Below, piece by piece: positions 7,536-14,680 of a DNA stretch of 33,309 bases (the stretch's first letter is position 1; each line of letters begins with the position of its first letter). Where the stretch lies: NCBI GenBank assembly GCA_910587465.1, contig CAJUMS010000016.1:1-33309 (forward strand). The letters run 5' to 3'. Origin of the DNA: an uncultured Oscillospiraceae bacterium. Lineage in GTDB: Bacteria > Bacillota > Clostridia > Oscillospirales > Ruminococcaceae. A program made the position numbers and the translations under genes. The notes below the pieces were generated by a model. It did not search any database. It saw nothing but the letters and a program-made list of their open reading frames with translations, and was not told where the DNA came from.

Positions 7536-8723
7536 TTACCGTATCTCAAAATCCTCGGAAACGTTGAATATCAACGCGACCATTCGGCAGCCCTCAAGCT
7601 CGCGATCTTGTTCGCGCAGCTGCTGAACACCGCTGCCTATCGAGCTCAGACTTATCAGCAGCCTGTACAGGTCGTTGGTTTGTTCGCCGAAAACTCCGCT
7701 ATCGAACAATCCGAACATCAGATTTCCAAGCGGATAGAAGTCCGCGAGCTGATTTTTGTAAACGGTTACAAGCCCGCTGTTCGTCGAGAATTGCAGCTCC
7801 TCGGAAAATGTTATCTGTCCAAAAGCATGTTCGGCACATATCTCGGGAAGGAACGAGAAACATTCCTCGGTAAGCGTTTTGTCGCCTAGCACGGCGAGAA
7901 GCTTATCCGGGAGAGTGTCATAATCCTCCTGTGTTTGGATACCGCCGAACAGCTCTAGCGCCGTCCTTACCTTTTCCCTTAATACGTTGATCTTGTTTAC
8001 GCTGTAAGGGTAAGGGAGAACCGTTTCGGAATCTTGCTTTATGAAGAAAAACTGCTTTTGTGAAGCGAACTGTTGAACGCTCCACTTAGCGGCGACCTCG
8101 CCAACAAGTGCACCAAGTTCGTCGCTCGGCACGTCGTTGATACGGCACTCGCCCGTTATCTGTTCGCCGTCCGCTCCGACAGCCTTTGCCGCGTATATCT
8201 TCACATAGCACATTTTCTGATTGCCGAGACGCTTCGCGATATGTTCTTTGAGCAAGTTCCAATAGACGGATGTCACAGCCTTTGCGTCATCGTCGTCTTC
8301 CGTGCTTTCACCCGTCCCAACAACGTTGCTTTTGTAAACGCTCCAGCGGTGGGTATGCCCTACGAATTCACTTTCGAGCGGCACTTCGTCCTCGCCGCGT
8401 CTCATTAACGCGATCCCCTGCATAAACGCGAACAGAAACGAACCGGTCGCCATTCCGATAGCGGTGTCGGTATCCTTGCCCATTCCCGCGCAGCATTCAA
8501 ACAGCGGTTCTTCCCAATCGGGAGCGGAGATGTAGAAGTTCAGAACCGCCATTTGCTGTTCAAGCTGATCGATCTCGGGCGTTATCGTGATGTTCCATTC
8601 GGGACAGAATATCTTTCCGTCCTTTATCTCGTCCTTAGTTTCAAGACATCCATGCAGGCTCTCGAGAACGCGCTGCATAGGATCTTTTTTATGATGCTGC
8701 TCAAATTTGGAAAATAATCCCAT
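7536..8723 (-). CDS. DUF6348-like protein
   Basis: A 395-residue cytosolic protein of unknown role. Residues about 40-110 (NFYISAPDWEEPLFECCAG, then a small-residue helix with GMATGSFLFAFMQGI) resemble the DUF6348 family as I remember it; this is a tentative match. The rest contains a second alpha/beta part (about 160-245) and a helical C-terminus. No membrane helix or signal peptide. The start is ATG 8723, five bases after AAGGAG; a GTG at 8726 is too close to that site. The ATG overlaps the pduL stop as TGATG, so the two are translated together. Confidence 0.7.
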   Translation of the reverse strand: MGLFSKFEQHHKKDPMQRVLESLHGCLETKDEIKDGKIFCPEWNITITPEIDQLEQQMAVLNFYISAPDWEEPLFECCAGMGKDTDTAIGMATGSFLFAFMQGIALMRRGEDEVPLESEFVGHTHRWSVYKSNVVGTGESTEDDDDAKAVTSVYWNLLKEHIAKRLGNQKMCYVKIYAAKAVGADGEQITGECRINDVPSDELGALVGEVAAKWSVQQFASQKQFFFIKQDSETVLPYPYSVNKINVLREKVRTALELFGGIQTQEDYDTLPDKLLAVLGDKTLTEECFSFLPEICAEHAFGQITFSEELQFSTNSGLVTVYKNQLADFYPLGNLMFGLFDSGVFGEQTNDLYRLLISLSSIGSGVQQLREQDRELEGCRMVALIFNVSEDFEIR

Positions 8724-9301
8724 CACAGCTCCTTAACGATCTCGCCCATAAGCCCGGGAGTTGCGCTGATAGCGTTGGACTCGTCGGTATCAATATGCAT
8801 AGCGTCGGCAAAGCTCTCGCTTACGCGTACTACTACATCGCCGAGAACTGCTGTTCTGCCGTTAGAATTGCACTTTACCCATACGATGTCCTTATTTTTT
8901 ACGCCGAGCTTGTCTGCGGTCTCGGGAGTAAGGTGGATATGGCGCTTAGCTACTATAACGCCCTCCTTGATAATTACCTCGCCCTCAGGTCCTTTAAGTG
9001 TGCAGCCTGGAGTTCCAGCGATATCACCGCTCTCGCGGATAGCGATATCAAGACCGATAGAACGTGCGTCGGTAGCCGACAGCTCTACCTGATCGGCATT
9101 GCGGCACGGACCGAGAATAGAAACGTTCGCAAGCTCCTTCTTTGGACCTACAACGGTTACTCTCTGCTCGCTCGCGTACTGACCGGGCTGAGAAAGATCC
9201 TTTTTCTTGGTAAGCTCCGCGCCCTTTCCAAAAAGCACCTCAAGGGTCTCCTTTGTAACGTGTACGTGTCTTGCCGACGTTTCGATGAGAATTTCAGCCA
9301 T
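8723..9301 (-). CDS. pduL: PduL-type phosphate acyltransferase (phosphotransacetylase)
   Basis: Interconverts an acyl-CoA (acetyl- or propionyl-CoA) and the acyl phosphate, feeding acetate kinase for ATP. The two repeats of the family each show their zinc-binding histidines: SARHVHV (residues 9-15) and AKRHIHL (118-124). At 192 residues it has the family's normal core length. No N-terminal encapsulation peptide and no microcompartment genes are visible here, so a housekeeping role as the Pta of an acetate-forming anaerobe is more likely than diol degradation. The start 9301 has GGAGGA seven bases ahead. Transcribed from its own promoter, divergent from zur. Confidence 0.9.
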   Translation of the reverse strand: MAEILIETSARHVHVTKETLEVLFGKGAELTKKKDLSQPGQYASEQRVTVVGPKKELANVSILGPCRNADQVELSATDARSIGLDIAIRESGDIAGTPGCTLKGPEGEVIIKEGVIVAKRHIHLTPETADKLGVKNKDIVWVKCNSNGRTAVLGDVVVRVSESFADAMHIDTDESNAISATPGLMGEIVKEL

Positions 9302-9361
9302 TTTAGTTTCCTCCGTAAAATAATTTATAGTTTGGGCAAAATGCCCAATATTTACAATTCC

Positions 9362-9390
9362 ATTATACAACTTTTTTTCAGAAAAGTCAA
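9362..9390 (-). promoter_or_regulatory. Sigma-A promoter of pduL
   Basis: On the minus strand, TTGACT (9390-9385), a 17-base spacer and TATAAT (9367-9362), about 60 bases before the pduL start. Confidence 0.82.
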
Positions 9391-9403
9391 TAAAAACTAT
9401 TGA
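9387..9403. promoter_or_regulatory. Palindrome between the divergent -35 boxes
   Basis: TCAATA and TATTGA arms around a five-base centre overlap both -35 boxes. The octamer AGTCAATA that begins at 9385 recurs at 9440-9447 inside the Zur-box candidate, so it may be a second, weaker site for the same regulator. Confidence 0.35.
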
Positions 9404-9428
9404 TTTTTTTTAAAATTTATGATATAAT
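9400..9428 (+). promoter_or_regulatory. Sigma-A promoter of the zur-znu operon
   Basis: TTGATT (9400-9405), a 17-base spacer and TATAAT (9423-9428). Its -35 box lies only 9 bases from that of the opposite pduL promoter. Confidence 0.82.
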
Positions 9429-9451
9429 TTGAAAATGATAGTCAATATCAA
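9429..9451. promoter_or_regulatory. Candidate Zur/Fur box
   Basis: A 23-bp inverted repeat: arms TTGAAAATGA and (other strand) TTGATATTGA, 8 of 10 identical, around TAG. It starts directly after the -10 box and covers the expected transcription start, the right place for repression of zur-znuA by its own first product. The size and AT-rich TGA-N3-TCA core fit Fur-family operators; which metal controls it is inferred from the genes. Confidence 0.65.
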
Positions 9452-9473
9452 ATTGTGAGAGGGGGAGCATATC

Positions 9474-9893
9474 TTGAGCGACAACGTCTATAAAACCAAG
9501 CAGCGTGACGAGATAGTCGAGTTTTTTAATCAGCACCGCGGAAAATGCTACACCGCAAAGGAGATAATCAAGAGCGGCGAGATTACTTCGGGCGAGGCGA
9601 CCGTTTACAGAACGCTCTCCAAGCTCGCTACGCAGGGGGTGTTGAAGCGCTTCACTGACGGAGACGCGTCATGCTACCAGCTCAACGAATCGGAGCAATG
9701 CGAAAAGCATTTTCACCTTAAGTGTGAAAAATGCGGCAGGCTTATTCATATGGACTGTGGGTTTATGGCGGATATGAAGCGGCATATCGAGAGCAGTCAC
9801 GACTTTGTTGTCGATATAGGCAAGACAGTCATTTACGGCTTGTGCGGCGACTGCGCTGGAATAAATTTTGATAAGGAGACGGACAATGCTTAA
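9474..9893 (+). CDS. zur: Fur-family metal-dependent repressor, probably Zur
   Basis: A 139-residue transcription regulator that would repress zinc uptake when zinc is plentiful. The N-terminal winged helix carries the recognition helix GEATVYRTLSKL (about 40-51). The dimerisation half has the structural zinc site Cys84-x2-Cys87 and Cys124-x2-Cys127, and the regulatory-site histidines within KHFHLKC (His79, His81) and at His92, His104 and His109. Family membership is certain; Zur rather than Fur or PerR is inferred because znuA overlaps it and znuCB follow. The start is TTG 9474, seven bases after GGGGGAG; there is no nearer ATG. A palindrome in its promoter suggests self-regulation. Confidence 0.88.
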   Translation: MSDNVYKTKQRDEIVEFFNQHRGKCYTAKEIIKSGEITSGEATVYRTLSKLATQGVLKRFTDGDASCYQLNESEQCEKHFHLKCEKCGRLIHMDCGFMADMKRHIESSHDFVVDIGKTVIYGLCGDCAGINFDKETDNA

Positions 9894-10833
9894 ACGTTTG
9901 ATAATACCCGTTATGGCAGCCATAATGCTGCTTGGCGGCTGTTCGTTATCCTCCGAGAAGCCGTCCGACGGCAAACTGCGGATAGTGACGACCATATTTC
10001 CCGCATACGACTTCGCGCGACGTATATTTGGCGATACGGCGGACATTACCCTTTTGCTGAAGCCTGGCACTGAGAGCCATTCCTATGACCCGTCCGCGCG
10101 TGATATCGTTAAGATAGACAGCTGCGACCTGTTTATTTACAACGGCGGCGAGTCGGACGCTTGGGTGGAGAATATTCTCAAATCCGCTGACAGGGTGAAC
10201 GCTCTGCGGATGATGGACGCGGTGGAGGCTATTGCCGAGGATCATGAGGGAATTGCAGGAGCAGACCACGATGAACATAACCATGACGAGGATTGGGAAT
10301 ACGACGAGCACATCTGGACTTCACCGAAAAATGCCGCGCTGATAGTTGAGAATATACTAAACACCGCCGTTATGCTCGCTCCCGATAACAAGTCACTTTA
10401 CGAGAACGCAGCGGGGGAGTATATTGATGAAATAAACACCTTAAATGAAAAATTTACAGAGCTGTTGTCGGGCGAGGAGCGTTATTTCATTTTCGGCGAC
10501 AGATTTCCGCTGCTGTACTTTTTCCGCGAATACGGGCTGAAATACCGCGCGGCTTTTCCGGGGTGCGGCAGCGAGACCGAGCCGTCCGCACAGATAGTCG
10601 CGTTCCTGACCGAAAAGCTCTCCGAGAGCGATACTGTGTCGACTGTGTTCTGTATCGAGCTGTCCAACCGCAAGCTCGCGGAAACTCTCGCGGACGAAAA
10701 CGGGATGTCAGTTTCGGAATTTCACACCTGCCACAACATCACGGCGGACGATTTCGCAGCAGGGGAGAGCTATGTCTCACTTATGGAACGGAATTATAAA
10801 ATGCTGCAAAGCGTGTTGACGAACGGAGGATAA
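9886..10833 (+). CDS. znuA: Zinc ABC transporter substrate-binding lipoprotein
   Basis: The membrane-tethered extracellular receptor that captures zinc for ZnuBC. It has a signal peptide with lipobox LLGGC (lipidated Cys19), the cluster A-1/ZnuA fold, metal ligand His65 (SHSYDPSARD), a His/Asp-rich loop (His120, 128, 131, 133) and ligand His142 (DEHIWTSPKNA). Where classical ZnuA has a third His, this protein reads FGDRFPLLYFFREYGL, so Asp205 or a shifted residue may replace it; I recall similar GDRFP forms in other Clostridia. The start at 9886 overlaps the zur end by 8 bases, with AAGGAG 7 bases ahead; the earlier in-frame ATG at 9868 lies deeper in zur without a ribosome site. 315 residues, normal length. 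Confidence 0.93.
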   Translation: MLKRLIIPVMAAIMLLGGCSLSSEKPSDGKLRIVTTIFPAYDFARRIFGDTADITLLLKPGTESHSYDPSARDIVKIDSCDLFIYNGGESDAWVENILKSADRVNALRMMDAVEAIAEDHEGIAGADHDEHNHDEDWEYDEHIWTSPKNAALIVENILNTAVMLAPDNKSLYENAAGEYIDEINTLNEKFTELLSGEERYFIFGDRFPLLYFFREYGLKYRAAFPGCGSETEPSAQIVAFLTEKLSESDTVSTVFCIELSNRKLAETLADENGMSVSEFHTCHNITADDFAAGESYVSLMERNYKMLQSVLTNGG

Positions 10834-10835
10834 TC

Positions 10836-11099
10836 ATGGGACAATTAGCATATTTACCGAATATAGGAAAGGTAGTCGAGAAGCAGTTGAACGCCGTCGG
10901 TATAGAGACCGCGGAGCAGTTAGCTCGGACGGGTGCGGAAAACGCGTGGCTGAAAATTCATTCGATAGACAGCAGCGCGTGTATTCACCGATTGCTGGCG
11001 CTGGAGGGAGCTATACGCGGCATTAAGAAAACCGATATCCCCGCCGAGCGCAAGGCGGAGCTTAAGGAGTTTTACAATTCGCATAAGATCGGAGGTTAA
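10836..11099 (+). CDS. Stand-alone TfoX C-terminal domain protein
   Basis: An 87-residue helical protein matching the C-terminal domain of TfoX/Sxy (NIGKVVEKQLNAVGIETAEQL, with a helix-hairpin-helix-like start, and LLALEGAIRG). In proteobacteria, full TfoX controls competence; the isolated domain in Clostridia has no proven role, though the fold suggests nucleic-acid or protein binding. It begins two bases after the znuA stop with GGAGGA ahead, so it is co-transcribed. A second copy of the family lies at 23681-23950. Confidence 0.8.
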   Translation: MGQLAYLPNIGKVVEKQLNAVGIETAEQLARTGAENAWLKIHSIDSSACIHRLLALEGAIRGIKKTDIPAERKAELKEFYNSHKIGG

Positions 11100-11100
11100 A

Positions 11101-11787
11101 ATGCAGGACGTTATACAGCAATGGGACAATGCCGCCGCAGCATTTTCCGAAGATCAGGAAAGGTCTGAATTTGCCGACAGCAATAAGTCGGTTATTGAGG
11201 AACGTTTTCGGAGGCTGAATGGTGAGCGCGTGCTTGATTTAGGCTGCGGCTACGGTTGGTATACAGACTTTTTCACACGTAGCGGTGCGGACGCAGTCGG
11301 TGTTGACGGCTCGGAAAAGATGATAGCGATAGCGCGGGAAAGATATCCAAACTTGGATTTTACCCTCGCGAATATTGAAAAGTCGCTGCCGTTTGCTGAC
11401 GGATGCTTTGATATCGTATTTTCAAATCAGGTGCTTATGGATATTGAAAACACGGAGCGTGTTATTTCGGAGTGTGCGAGGGTTCTCAAAGAAAACGGCG
11501 TTTTTTATTTCGGAATAGTTCACCCGTGTTTTTATGACTGCAAATGGTTGAAGGATGAAAAAGGTTATCGTTACGCAAAGGCAATGGAGCGTTATATAAG
11601 CAGTTACAGGTTGACAAATGAATTCTGGGGAACGGCGCATTTTCACCGCCCGCTGTCATTTTACCTTAATTCTGCCGCGAAACACGGCTTAACCTTGAAA
11701 GAAGTCTGCGAGCCTGTTTCTTATGACGGTGTAACCAAAAATAATGATTTGCCTTTGTTTTTCTTTGCGGAATTTTATAAAAAATAA
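11101..11787 (+). CDS. Class I SAM-dependent methyltransferase
   Basis: A 228-residue UbiE/Methyltransf_11-type enzyme; substrate unknown. Motif I is VLDLGCGYGWY (44-54), the acidic end of strand 2 is VGVDGSEKMI (about 67-76), and motif IV is DIVFSNQVLMDI (about 104-115). The C-terminal region (FWGTAHFHRPLSFYLN) is the variable substrate cap. It starts one base after the TfoX-like stop with GGAGG ahead. No metal link is visible in its sequence, although it sits in a zinc-uptake operon. Confidence 0.88.
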   Translation: MQDVIQQWDNAAAAFSEDQERSEFADSNKSVIEERFRRLNGERVLDLGCGYGWYTDFFTRSGADAVGVDGSEKMIAIARERYPNLDFTLANIEKSLPFADGCFDIVFSNQVLMDIENTERVISECARVLKENGVFYFGIVHPCFYDCKWLKDEKGYRYAKAMERYISSYRLTNEFWGTAHFHRPLSFYLNSAAKHGLTLKEVCEPVSYDGVTKNNDLPLFFFAEFYKK

Positions 11788-11797
11788 AACCGTCTCA

Positions 11798-11826
11798 TTG
11801 CATTTGGTATCGTAATGCGATATAAT
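11798..11826 (+). promoter_or_regulatory. Internal promoter before the alkyltransferase-like gene and znuCB
   Basis: TTGCAT (11798-11803), 17 bases, perfect TATAAT (11821-11826). It lies in the largest gap of the operon (59 bases) and would allow the alkyltransferase-like gene, znuC, znuB and the ATPase to be expressed without the Zur-controlled promoter. Confidence 0.7.
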
Positions 11827-11846
11827 AAGCGCGGAGGTGTTGAATT

Positions 11847-12329
11847 ATGGCAAACGAAAATAAAAAGGACTTCAACGCAATGCTGCGAGATGGCAAGGAT
11901 ATGCCGAAGATCGTGGAAATCACGGACGAAAAAAGTATCGAGAAGTACGGGGGCAGGAGAATGTATTTTGCGCCGCCGCTCGACTATGACGCGGTAATGC
12001 GACGCGTTCCCGAGGGCAAGGTGATAACCGTCGGAGATATCCGCGAATACTTTGCCGCGCAGAACGACGCTGACTTTACCGACCCGATAACGGCGGGGAT
12101 ATTCTGCTCGATTGCGGCATGGGCAAGCTTTCAGCGCTCTGACGACAAGACCCCGTACTGGAGAACGCTCAAAGCAAACGGCGAGTTGAACCCGAAATAC
12201 CCGGGCGGCGTTGAGGAGCAGAAAAAGCTGCTCGAGACGGAGGGTCACACGGTGATCAAAAAAGGACGGACGAATATTCGTTATTACGTCAAGGACTACG
12301 AGAGTTTTTTATACAGATTGGATCAATGA
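11847..12329 (+). CDS. Alkyltransferase-like (MGMT DNA-binding domain) protein
   Basis: A 160-residue protein whose middle (residues 54-134) follows the DNA-binding domain of O6-methylguanine-DNA methyltransferase: VPEGKVITVGDIREYFA is the start helix and HTH, and LKANGELNPKYPGGVEEQKKLL follows the pattern after the active site. The catalytic PCHR is replaced by PYWR (103-106), so it cannot remove alkyl groups itself. Alkyltransferase-like proteins of this kind bind damaged guanine and flag it for excision repair; here that is inference. Strong GGAGG site ahead of ATG 11847; own promoter. znuC starts one base after its stop. Confidence 0.75.
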   Translation: MANENKKDFNAMLRDGKDMPKIVEITDEKSIEKYGGRRMYFAPPLDYDAVMRRVPEGKVITVGDIREYFAAQNDADFTDPITAGIFCSIAAWASFQRSDDKTPYWRTLKANGELNPKYPGGVEEQKKLLETEGHTVIKKGRTNIRYYVKDYESFLYRLDQ

Positions 12330-12330
12330 A

Positions 12331-13038
12331 ATGGCGCTTATAAAAACCGAAAATTTAACACTGTCATACGAAAATATGACGGTCATCAAAGATTTGAGCT
12401 TTGAGGTGAATTCTGGCGACTACCTTTGCATTGTCGGCGAGAACGGCTCTGGAAAGAGCACTCTCGTCAAGGCGCTGCTGTCGCTGAAAAAGCCCGTGGA
12501 CGGCTCGATAACGTTCGGCGACGGCTTGCTTCAACGCGAGATCGGCTATCTGCCTCAGCAGACCAATGCCCAGCGCGATTTCCCTGCGAGCGTGTCCGAG
12601 GTAGTCATCTCGGGCTGTCTGAATTCGCGCGGGATACGCCCGTTCTACTCGTCGAGGGAGCGAAAAATTGCCGCCGAGAATATGGAGCGCTTGGGTATCA
12701 CCGATCTGAAAAAGCGCAGCTACCGCGAATTATCGGGCGGTCAACAGCAGCGCGTACTCCTTGCAAGGGCGCTCTGCGCTACCAAAAAGCTCCTGCTGCT
12801 CGACGAGCCCGTGTCGGGGCTTGACCCAATGGTGACTGCGGAGCTGTACGAGTTTATTTCTCGCATTAACAAAACTGGCGTAACTGTGATTATGGTAACG
12901 CACGATATGACGGCGGCGCTGAAATACGCGAGCCATATTCTCTGCATGACCGAGGATAACTGGTTTTTCGGCAGTCTTCACGAGTTTGTGGCGAGCGATG
13001 CTGCGGCGTTTATGAAAGGCGGTGCTGTACGTGGGTGA
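12331..13038 (+). CDS. znuC: Zinc ABC transporter ATP-binding protein
   Basis: The cytosolic motor of the ZnuABC importer. All motifs are present: Walker A GENGSGKST (36-44), Q-loop at LPQQ (74-77), signature LSGGQ (134-138), Walker B LLLLDEP (154-160) and switch His191. At 235 residues it has normal length. It starts one base after the alkyltransferase-like gene and its stop is 8 bases into znuB. The specificity for zinc rather than manganese rests on the zur-znuA context. Confidence 0.93.
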   Translation: MALIKTENLTLSYENMTVIKDLSFEVNSGDYLCIVGENGSGKSTLVKALLSLKKPVDGSITFGDGLLQREIGYLPQQTNAQRDFPASVSEVVISGCLNSRGIRPFYSSRERKIAAENMERLGITDLKKRSYRELSGGQQQRVLLARALCATKKLLLLDEPVSGLDPMVTAELYEFISRINKTGVTVIMVTHDMTAALKYASHILCMTEDNWFFGSLHEFVASDAAAFMKGGAVRG

Positions 13039-13861
13039 GATAATTGTTGAGATGTTCTCCGCGCCAGTGCTTGTTAGGGCGCTGATAGTGGGCGTTCTGG
13101 TGTCGCTCTGCGCTGCGCTGCTCGGGGTAAGCCTTGTGCTAAAGCGCTATTCGATGATCGGCGACGGGCTTTCTCATGTCGGCTTCGGTGCGCTCGCCGT
13201 GGCGACGGTAATGAACTTAGCGCCTATGGCTGTCGCTATCCCCGTAGTGATACTGGCGGCATTCCTGCTTTTGAGATTATCCTCGAACGGGAAAATAAAG
13301 GGTGACGCGGCGATAGCGCTTATCTCCACAAGCGCGCTTGCGATAGGAGTTATGGCGGTCTCAATGTCAAGCGGAATGAATGTAGACATAAACAGCTATC
13401 TGTTTGGCAGCATAATCTCGGTCAGCAGCGGCGACGTTGTCACGAGCGTTATACTCGCGCTTGCAGTGCTGATGATGTTCATATTCTTTTACACGAAGAT
13501 TTTCGCCATAACGTTCGACGAGAGCTTTGCCAAGGCGACGGGCACAAACGCGAACCTTTACAATATGCTGATAGCGCTGCTTACGGCGGTAACGATCGTT
13601 ATCGGAATGCGGCTTATGGGCAGTATGCTGATATCAAGCCTGATAATATTTCCTGCGCTCTGCTCAATGAGGGTGTTCAGGAGCTTTAAATCGGTAACGA
13701 TATGCTCGGCGGTTATTTCGGTGACTACGTTCGTTATCGGAATGTTCATTTCGTATATTGCGGACACTCCGTGCGGCGCGAGTATCGTCTGCGTGAATAT
13801 CGCGGTGTTCGTGATATTCCTCGCGACAGGCGCGGTCATGTCTAGGAGCAGAAAATCATGA
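13031..13861 (+). CDS. znuB: Zinc ABC transporter permease (ABC-3 family)
   Basis: The integral-membrane channel of the importer. 276 residues, nearly all in about eight hydrophobic helices, with the ABC-3 markers GDGLSHVGFGALA (44-56) and FDESFAKATG (162-171), the latter near the ATPase contact. The start is taken as GTG 13031, eight bases after AAAGGCGG; GTG 13022 is the alternative but overlaps that site. It overlaps znuC by 8 bases and the next gene by ATGA. Confidence 0.92.
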   Translation: MGEIIVEMFSAPVLVRALIVGVLVSLCAALLGVSLVLKRYSMIGDGLSHVGFGALAVATVMNLAPMAVAIPVVILAAFLLLRLSSNGKIKGDAAIALISTSALAIGVMAVSMSSGMNVDINSYLFGSIISVSSGDVVTSVILALAVLMMFIFFYTKIFAITFDESFAKATGTNANLYNMLIALLTAVTIVIGMRLMGSMLISSLIIFPALCSMRVFRSFKSVTICSAVISVTTFVIGMFISYIADTPCGASIVCVNIAVFVIFLATGAVMSRSRKS

Positions 13862-14604
13862 AGTACATTGAAAGCGTGAAATTTCATGGTAAATTGCCCG
13901 AAAAGAGCTACCTCAACGATATTCCCGCAGTTGAATGGATCGTGGAGCGCGGTGAGCTGGTATTTAACTCGGGAGTGACGTTCTTCGTCGGCGAAAATGG
14001 AACGGGGAAGTCCACGCTCCTTGAGGCGATAGCGCTTGCGGCAGGCTTTAACGCGGAGGGCGGCTCGAGGAATTTCAGCTTTTCCACGCGCGACACACAC
14101 TCCGAGCTGTACGATTACATAACGCTCTCGCGAGGAATTATACGACATAAGGACGGTTTTTTCCTCCGCGCGGAGAGCCTGTACAACTCCGCGACTTACA
14201 TTGATAATCTGGACGAGATACCGTGCGACACACCGTTGATATCGGGAGGCTATGGCGGTTCGCTTCACACGCGCTCTCATGGAGAGAGCTTTATCGCGAC
14301 TGTTCGGAACCGCTTTTTCGGAAATGGGCTGTATATTCTCGACGAGCCCGAGGCGGCGCTTTCTCCCACGCGGCAGCTTACCATGCTTGGACTAATCAAG
14401 GGTTTGGCTGAGAATAACTCGCAGTTTATCATAGCTACCCATTCGCCGATACTTATGGCGTACCCGAACGCGGAGATACTGCGGTTTTCCGAAGATGGCA
14501 TATGCTCGGTCGGCTACAAGCAGACCGAGCATTATCAGATAACCAAACAATTTCTCGACAACCCCGAGCGGATGCTGGGGATAATTTTCGGAGAAAATGC
14601 GTGA
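13858..14604 (+). CDS. AAA/ABC-type ATPase, COG3910-like
   Basis: A 248-residue soluble P-loop ATPase with Walker A GENGTGKST (45-53), an ABC-like signature HTRSHGESF (137-145), Walker B LYILDEPEAALS (158-169) and switch His195 (IIATHSPILM). There is no coiled-coil insert, so it is neither a full SMC protein nor a transporter motor. It resembles the COG3910 predicted ATPases; their role is unknown. The ATG overlaps the znuB stop as ATGA, which couples it to zinc uptake genes. It ends the operon without an obvious terminator. Confidence 0.8.
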   Translation: MKYIESVKFHGKLPEKSYLNDIPAVEWIVERGELVFNSGVTFFVGENGTGKSTLLEAIALAAGFNAEGGSRNFSFSTRDTHSELYDYITLSRGIIRHKDGFFLRAESLYNSATYIDNLDEIPCDTPLISGGYGGSLHTRSHGESFIATVRNRFFGNGLYILDEPEAALSPTRQLTMLGLIKGLAENNSQFIIATHSPILMAYPNAEILRFSEDGICSVGYKQTEHYQITKQFLDNPERMLGIIFGENA

Positions 14605-14609
14605 AGCTG

Positions 14610-14638
14610 TTGACAATCTGCGAAATGTGTGCTATAAT
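14610..14638 (+). promoter_or_regulatory. Consensus sigma-A promoter of the HExxH protein gene
   Basis: Perfect TTGACA (14610-14615), 17-base spacer and perfect TATAAT (14633-14638), beginning six bases after the ATPase stop. Confidence 0.88.
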
Positions 14639-14680
14639 AATAAGAAGAATAATTTCCGCGAAATTATGTGAGGTGATATT

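Noticed and set aside
10240..10310. His/Asp-rich stretch as a repeat or low-complexity artefact
   Set aside because: It is the normal metal-binding loop of ZnuA.
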